Below the pieces are notes generated by a model. It made no database searches. It saw nothing but the letters and a program-made list of their open reading frames with translations, and was not told where the DNA came from. A stretch of DNA of 64,000 nt from Phycomyces blakesleeanus NRRL 1555(-) (lineage: Eukaryota > Mucoromycota > Mucoromycetes > Mucorales > Phycomycetaceae). The stretch is from assembly GCF_001638985.1 (NCBI RefSeq), contig NW_017265145.1:124001-188000 (forward strand), given 5' to 3'. Positions 57,899-64,000 of the stretch are shown here, one piece after another. Every line of letters begins with the position of its first letter. Position 1 is the first letter of the stretch. The translations under genes and the position numbers were made by a program.

Positions 57899-58282
57899 TT
57901 ATTTGTATTCTTTCTTTATTGCAGAGTAAGCTTCGAATAAAAGATTCATTTTTTTGTCACTTGTAGCCTCCTTATTGTTTTTAATGAAAAAAACAACTGG
58001 AGACTTTCTCCACTTCAAAATATAGCCACCAGCAGTTGTTTGTTTGATATTTACTATCTTGCTGGCTTTTTCGATAGTTAATCCCCTTATGAAGTAGAGA
58101 TAAAGAAGCTTTTTTATATATTTATCCATAGGCTTTTGATATTGCCCTCTACTTTTTTTGCGGGTTTCATCTGTTGTTGATGGGGCAGAACTTTTTGGAT
58201 CTTCTGGAATTTCAGGCTCTTCAAGCTCTTCCATGACTTTTTCAAAGGCACTGTTATATTCTTCAAGTTTCTCGTGTAACAT
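57899..58282 (-). CDS. HTH-only protein encoded antisense within the mariner element (127 aa)
   Basis: Intact 127-codon gene from ATG 58282 to stop 57899. After an acidic N terminus (LEEPEIPEDPKSS) and a basic linker (RKKSRGQYQKP), residues 55-95 (KYIKKLLYLYFIRGLTIEK, then ASKIVNIKQTTAGGYILKW) form a helix-turn-helix. It matches the HTH of the element's own transposase (VNKLFFLVFLENQTAAAAAREMGINVRTAQNYV) in length and hydrophobic positions. No catalytic domain follows. It could compete for transposase binding sites (a repressor-like role), but that is inference. It lies just inside the left TIR and is read toward it. Confidence 0.7.
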   Translation of the reverse strand: MLHEKLEEYNSAFEKVMEELEEPEIPEDPKSSAPSTTDETRKKSRGQYQKPMDKYIKKLLYLYFIRGLTIEKASKIVNIKQTTAGGYILKWRKSPVVFFIKNNKEATSDKKMNLLFEAYSAIKKEYK

Positions 58283-60223
58283 TGTAGGGTTTTCTGATAA
58301 TAAAAGGTGAAAAAATAAAAAAATAGGAAGATATGTTAAAGTGATATATTTTGTATAAATATAGTTATATCTAGCACATAGCAGTTATAATTAAATAGTA
58401 ATTACTTAAGATGCAAGATAAAAATCAGAACACAAATTGAAGCAGCAAGAATAGATGTAAAGAAGATTGAGTTGTTGTTAAATAGTATTAGTCATTATAT
58501 TTTTAGCTTTTTATATCAAAAAATAATATTCCAAGGTCCACTAAATAAAGTAGTACAAATTGAACTCAAGGAGATAAAAAATAAATAGGACAATACATTA
58601 CCCGCAGCTATAAATTTATTATAAACATTCTTCTTTAAAAGAGATATCATAATTCTCTCTCTTTCCATTTGGTGTTTATATATCAAAATTCTTTATTTCT
58701 CTTCTTAAATCAGCAATAAATCTCATTCTCATGCTCACTTCAACAACTAAATATTACTCTGACAATGAAAATACTGCTTAAAGCTCTACATCTCATGGAT
58801 TTTTTTATTATTTCCAGATCACATTATGTTTCTGTATGTAAATAAAGCCTATACCTTAGAGTCATTGATATTAATCTCTAAATAATCTATAGTATTTTGA
58901 ACAAAAGCTATAAATCTGAAAAGAAAACGTGACGATTCAACCCTCCACCTACAAAGAAACTACAAGATCAAACATCTAGCTGTATGATAGGAACCAGTCT
59001 ACACATATTCATAATGCTTTTAAGTGCATTTCACTGACCATACTTTTTCGAAACCAAACTGTAGAATTCACTCTACCAACCACACAAAAACTTGCCAATT
59101 TTTATCTCAAATATCCAGTAATCTGATTGACTACCACAGCAATTGTATTTCTTATGAACCTGGTCCTACACAAGCATCTAATACCATTACAAAAAGAATC
59201 CAAAAATGCTATATTTATTCAGCACCTGCTCCAACCATTTTACAACGTCAGAATCCTGATCTTCTTAATATCAAACTCAACAACTCTTTGTAATCTGCAC
59301 TCGAAACAAGTAAATGTCCAACAATCTGTTAAACAACTGAAAGCAGTCCAAGAATTATGCTTTGCCCACAATACTATCCGATCTCAATTTTGGAAACCCT
59401 CATGATACAAAATACCAAAAAAAATCAAATATTACACACACAAAAACAGTAACAAAAAATAGCACAAGCTCATGACAAAAAAAAAGAAATAAAAAAAGAG
59501 ATGAAAAAAAAAGAGATGAAAAAATAAAAAAAAAGAAATAAAAAAAAGAGATGAAAAAAAAAGAGATGAAAAAATAAAAAAAAATAAATAAAAAAAAGAA
59601 AAATGTAATAGCAATTTTAAAAATAATTCTCTAAATAGTATAACTAGCATTTTTATTCATAAATTTTTATAATATACATAACCATTTTTTTGCAAATAAT
59701 TTCTGAAAAACTGAAAGTCTCAATAACTGAAAATAAAATGATATCTTACTGCAAGAAATTTCTGAAAAACTGAAAAACTGAAAATAAAATGGTATCTAAC
59801 CGCAGAAATTTCTGAAAAACTGAAAATCTCAATAACTGAATTTCGAGCTTTTCCTTGGCTCTATACAAAAAAAAACTTTTTTTTTTCTATTTTTTTTTTT
59901 TGGTTGGGCAAACTCATGAGGAGAAATCCTACCCCTTCCTTCAAGACAGAGGACAGGACACCATAAAGGCTCTGGTAGCACTGTAAATCGGCTAATAAAA
60001 TAAATGATCTTAAAAGTGTGAAGAAGCTTAATATGTAAACATTCATTATTCTTCAACACGTTTTTTATCCAAATATATTAAGACAACAAGACAAGACTAT
60101 ACCTTGGTAGAAACGTTTAAGTTATTAAAATATTTTTTTGGTATATATACCCCAGTGTCTTAATAAAAGTTTCTCAGTTATCTTTATTTCTCGATTTTAA
60201 CACCCTTTTTATTTTCAAAAAAA
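58283..60223. other. Mariner interior without a clear gene
   Basis: This is an A/T-rich spacer. At 59460-59600 there is a low-complexity array of AAAAAAGAGATGAAAAAA units (two copies of about 57 bp). At 59690-59850 there is a three-fold repeat of ATTTCTGAAAAACTGAAAATC. A short open stretch at 59024-59293 (Ser/Thr/Asn/Pro-rich) has no recognisable domain. Confidence 0.45.
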
Positions 60224-61755
60224 ATGCCTACTTCTAATAACTCCCTCAAATTTGTTATGGACAAGCACTGTGAAATGGTCAGTCACAGCGGTTCTGCAGA
60301 CCAAACCCAGTTTTCTGGAATTGCTTTCGACCCCTTACACGATTTCAACCAAGAGATTGTCGATGAAATGCATAAAGAAGTTGTACTCTGATCTGTGACA
60401 GATGTCTTTGCCAACCATGATGATATGGAATGGACCTGTACCTTGGCCGGAAACCCAGCAGTCACGAACCTCTTAAGTCTCAAAAGTTTCCTGCCAACCA
60501 AAGTCAACAAGTCCACAACCAAGACAATTGTTGCACAGAAGCTGAAGACGAATCTGCCGGAGAAGGTCGACTCTGATTCTGTTCCCACAGCAGAAAGCTT
60601 AGGTCGAGGTTCATACCAAAAGTACAACCAAAACCAGGTGAACAAGCTCTTCTTCTTGGTTTTCTTGGAAAACCAGACTGCTGCTGCTGCTGCCAGGGAA
60701 ATGGGCATCAATGTCCGGACTGCCCAGAACTATGTCAGGCTGGCCAGAGAGAAGATCCACACCGATTTTGATGCTGCCACGGTGGAGACTGATGAGTCCA
60801 ATGGGCTGGAGATGATGGAGGTTGAGGAGGTTTCTGCGCCTAAAGACCAAAAACATGGCAACCAAAAGTTGTTCCAGGCGCACTCTGATTTTTTTTGAAG
60901 TTTTTCGAAAATAAACCAGATGCTACCTTGGAACAAGCAAGGATAGCTGTCATGGAAGAGTTCTCTGGGCTGCAGATTACCACATCAGCAATCCAGAAGC
61001 ACTTGGTGAAGAAGTGTGCCCTGACGTTGAAGAAGTTGGAGAAGCTGCCCAAGAAGAGAGATGACGTCAGCACAATTGAGATGAGACGAGACTGCATTTT
61101 GGAGTGACAACAACTTGCGGATTTCAACTATCTGTCGAACTGTGTGTTCATCGATGAAGCAGGCTTCAACATACACATTAAGAGAACTTTTGGCCATTCT
61201 GTCAGTGGCACTACGGCCAAGACAACTGTCTGGACGCAGAGAGGTGTGTCCATCACTATCCTTGGTGCAATGTGCGAGAGAGGGATTGTTAGCCTCTTGT
61301 TGAAGAAACCTACTGCAGTCACAACTAAGAAGAAGAGAAAGTTGGACATCTACACCAACGTTGAGGTGAATGGCAGAATTGGTACCAGGACCCAACACTA
61401 TCTCGACTTTCTTAGTCATACAATGGACGTTCTGGACAGCCAGGGTATGCAAGAATGTTATCTCATCATGGATAATGCTCCTATCCATAAGGCCAATAAG
61501 GTGAAAGACTTTATTTCTTCTCTTGGGTACAAGTGTGCATATCTTCCTGTGTATTCACTTTTCCTGAATCCAATTGAGGAAATGTGGTCCAAAATCATGT
61601 TTGGTGTCTGCAGAGAAGAGATTACAGAGTCAGACGGGCTCATCTTAAAAATTACAGAATCAGCTAAGACTGTCACCCTTTTAGACTGTTTGGGTTGGAT
61701 TAACCATGCCATTTCATTCTTTCCTCGCTGTTTGAACAGAGAGCAAAAGCTTTAA
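60224..61755 (+). pseudogene. Tc1/mariner-type transposase (DD34E)
   Basis: From ATG 60224. The HTH at 60650-60750 is NQVNKLFFLVFLENQTAAAA. A second helical region (KKFFENKPDATLEQARIAV, 60900) follows. The DDE_3-type catalytic core has VFIDEAGFNIH (first Asp, 61147), YLIMDNAPIHK (second Asp, 61470) and FLNPIEEMWSK (Glu, 61567), with 34 residues between the second Asp and Glu. Damage: TGA at 60389 and 61105, and a one-base frame change in the T8 run at 60889-60896. The usual YSP before LNPIE is YSL, fitting a C-to-T change. The protein would bind the TIR iterons and integrate at TA. Confidence 0.85.
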
Positions 61756-61994
61756 GTATGTCTTTTATGTCTATTTAAGCTCTTTACACTCTATGTCTTT
61801 TTTATTTTATTTTGATTTTTTACTACTTTATGTCCCTCTTTTTCTTATTTTTTTTACCACTTTATGTCCCTCTTTTTTTTTATTTGTTTTACTGCTTTAT
61901 GCTTTTCTTTTTTTATTACTTTCTATTTCATTATATCTTACTTCTTATTATGTGTTCTATTTCTCTATCAACTAATTATGCCTAATAAAAATAT

Positions 61995-62274
61995 CCATGT
62001 TTTATGCCAAAAAAATACGACGTTTACAAAAAAAAATACTACGGTTATATAAAAAAAATTGTAAGGCGTAAGGATAAAAAATTTGAGTGCCATGTACCCT
62101 TCCGCCAATAGTAAAAGGGGGGAGCAAATTCAGATGGCAATGGGAGCAAATTCAGTTGGCAATGGATGCAAATTCAATTTCTATGGAAGCCAATCAGATA
62201 TCAATGAGTTCTAATTAGATGGAAACCGATGCTAATTAGATGGAAATGAGTGCCAATTGAATAGATAAAACCAG
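61995..62274 (-). repeat. Mariner right inverted repeat
   Basis: This is complementary to the left end over the iterons and the GAGTGCCATGTACCC segment, with only one TTTGTAAACGTCGTA / ATATAACCGTAG pair. It ends ATAAAACCAG before TA. Confidence 0.85.
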
Positions 62275-62509
62275 TAGATACGTAGTTTTAAAAAACTTTC
62301 TTTTTATATATCAAGTCAGATAAGTATATCTAAAGTGCTAACAAACCTTACCTGCGGCACCCCCACCCACAATTCCACTGGTTGACTCTAGTCATTCCAC
62401 TATGTAAAGGTCACCTTCAGCACAAGTGGAAAAAAAATCAACTAATTTAAATAAGGAAATTACACTACACTATACCCCATATTTAAACTATCTTATTTTT
62501 TTAATTTTT

Positions 62510-63000
62510 CCAGTGATAACCACCAATCTGACATATATATAAGTCAACAACCGCCAATCTGATATATATATAAGCTAATAACAGTCAATTGAGTATATAT
62601 ATAAGTCAATGACAGTCAATCTGGTGTATATTTAAGTCGATGATCACCAATCTGATATATATATAAACTATTAACAGCTGATCTAGTATAAGTATAATCT
62701 AATCACAGTCAATCTCATATATATATATATATAAGTCAGTTATAGCTAATCTGATATATATATAAGCTGATAACAGGTGATTGATATTATATATAAAGAG
62801 ATGATACTCAATCCGATATATGTATAAATGAATAACAACTAATCAGATATATATAAGTAGATAATAATTAATCTCATATATATATAAATACATGATAATA
62901 GATCTAATATATACAGACTGATGATAGTGAATCTGATATGTATGTTGATTAATAACAGCCAATCTGTACTATATATAAATTTATCATATCCAATTAACTA
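62510..63000. repeat. Minisatellite, 33-37 bp unit with TATATATA core
   Basis: About 13-15 tandem units follow the consensus CAATCTGATATATATATAAG followed by TCAATAACAG. They run from about 62515 to 63000, increasingly degenerate, and reappear at 63925-64000 to the window end. No coding sequence. Confidence 0.85.
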
Positions 63001-64000
63001 CTTATATAAGTTAATAAAATATAATATATCAACAATATTAGTCTACAACATCTTATCTATCTCTGATATTAGTCAATAGTATTAGACCTATCACATTATA
63101 TATATTCATACTTATCAATATTCAAGTTATATCTGCTTATCTCCTTAAATACAAGTTATATACCCTAATCATATTTAATCTTTAATTTTATATATATTCA
63201 CAGCTCTTTTATACTCTTTCTATATATATAATATATATATATCAAAAATATAATGAGTATTAATAAGTTGACATGTTTATATATTTTTTATTGATTTATA
63301 TAATACTATTTTGATTTTTATAAGAAAATTAGTAAAAAAATATGAAAATTAATTTTTATTAATTCTGTACTTGCTGTTTACATATTTTGACACTTTTATA
63401 TTATACTACTAAATTTTCTTTATATAGCAAAAAAAATTAAAAAATTATTACTTAGTAAGAATTTGAACTTTCATTAGAAGAGATATATTTAATTATTGTC
63501 GGAACGGCTTTTTGATAGTTTAAAATTAAATGTTTTTCCATGCCAAGCTTTTACATAGTTGCTATTTATATAACCTATCTTCCCACACTAAAAATGCCAA
63601 GACTTCTCACGCTAGGTGCATTCAGACTAACCAAAAAAGGAATTTTTTTGCGAAAAAAGCTATTTTTTGTCATTTTTTCCCACGAATTCAATGGTATTGT
63701 TTATGTAGATCATTTATGCGAGATTATGCATGATTATGCACATGATATAACAAGTATAGGCAAAAGTTACTAATTTTTTTCAGCAATGCAATTGTATTGT
63801 TTACATTACGCGAATATGCATAATGACATATGTTACACAAACTTTATTTTTTATATTTTTATATATGTTTAAATCCTCTTATATGTGCTTATATATAATT
63901 ATGCAAGATTATGCAAGATTATGTAAGCTGATAACAACTAATTGACACTATATATAAACTAATTATAGCTGATCTCATATATATATAAGCTATTGATAGT
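63001..64000. other. AT-rich flank with ATTATGCA repeats
   Basis: No gene is supported. Short repeats such as GATTATGCA recur at 63720-63740 and 63900-63925, and two related segments (TTTTTTCCCACGAATTCAATGG at 63675 and TTTTTTCAGCAATGCAATTG at 63776) suggest a small duplication. The minisatellite motif resumes near the end. Confidence 0.4.

Larger units (their letters stand above)
57249..62274 (+). mobile_element. Tc1/mariner-superfamily element (5.0 kb)
   Basis: The ends read CTGGTTTTAT and the inverse ATAAAACCAG, each flanked by TA (57247-57248 and 62275-62276), the target site of Tc1/mariner elements. Long inverted repeats (left about 440 bp, right about 280 bp) enclose an HTH gene (minus), a gene-free middle and the DDE transposase (plus). 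It is unusually long for the superfamily. Confidence 0.9.

Noticed and set aside
59024..59405. Two overlapping open stretches inside the mariner element
   Set aside because: Composition is Ser/Thr/Asn/Pro or hydrophobic without a recognisable domain, and the two frames overlap; there is no second copy to test.
59432..59650. Phe/Leu-rich minus-strand ORF
   Set aside because: It is produced by the low-complexity A/G-rich array on the plus strand.
62510..63000. CRISPR-like array
   Set aside because: Units are contiguous and degenerate with no unique spacers, and the context is eukaryotic; it is a minisatellite.

Overview
The window reads as a transposon graveyard from an AT-rich eukaryotic genome, most likely an early-diverging fungus (Mucoromycota/Mucorales-like). 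I infer this from short GT..AG introns of roughly 45-100 nt, two nuclear-type tRNA genes, Tnp2/CACTA-like, MULE and Tc1/mariner transposases of fungal type, and the absence of any clear host protein gene. No bacterial operon, rRNA or CRISPR signal is visible. I use local names: T1 = a three-gene Tnp2-like element (copies A-D), CX = a CACTA element (copies 1-4).

Layout. 1-2258 is the 3' end of CACTA copy CX-1, inserted in the transposase of T1-D (2259 to about 5 kb). 5-9.4 kb is gene-poor, with tandem repeats, two long hairpins and tRNA-Gly(GCC). 9.4-11.1 kb holds a CACTA fragment (CX-4) and old LTR-like sequence. 11.2-15.7 kb is a MULE whose transposase is fused to an OTU protease domain and is broken by a solo LTR. 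About 15.7-39.6 kb is one T1 element (T1-B) opened by two insertions. The first is a 14.5 kb CACTA element (CX-2, 16792-31329, target duplication GTA), which itself contains T1-A (17674-24299) and a solo LTR. The second is a FAR1/SWIM-type MULE (36203-38954, 9-bp target duplication). About 39.7-46.4 kb is CX-3. 46.4-48.2 kb is purine-rich and gene-free. tRNA-Ser(AGA) lies at 48440-48521, followed by a truncated gag-protease LTR retrotransposon (48.6-50.6 kb), T1-C (about 50.7-57.1 kb), a Tc1/mariner element bounded by TA (57249-62274), and a TATATATA-cored minisatellite.

The most interesting system is T1. Each copy carries (i) a transposase of about 980 residues with Tnp2-type motifs; (ii) a convergent accessory gene of four exons, whose last three exons are exactly 306, 186 and 162 nt in three diverged copies and end in a conserved R-P-x-W-R-S-D-E / QWA block; and (iii) a divergent, previously uncalled multi-exon gene ('gene 3') with a very hydrophobic leader and conserved small exons of 62, 49 and 68 nt. 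CACTA elements have a parallel arrangement: a C2H2-finger transposase diverging from its own accessory gene. The mariner element carries an extra antisense HTH-only gene. Most coding copies are decayed, with stop codons and paralogue differences dominated by C:G to T:A transitions, often at CpG.
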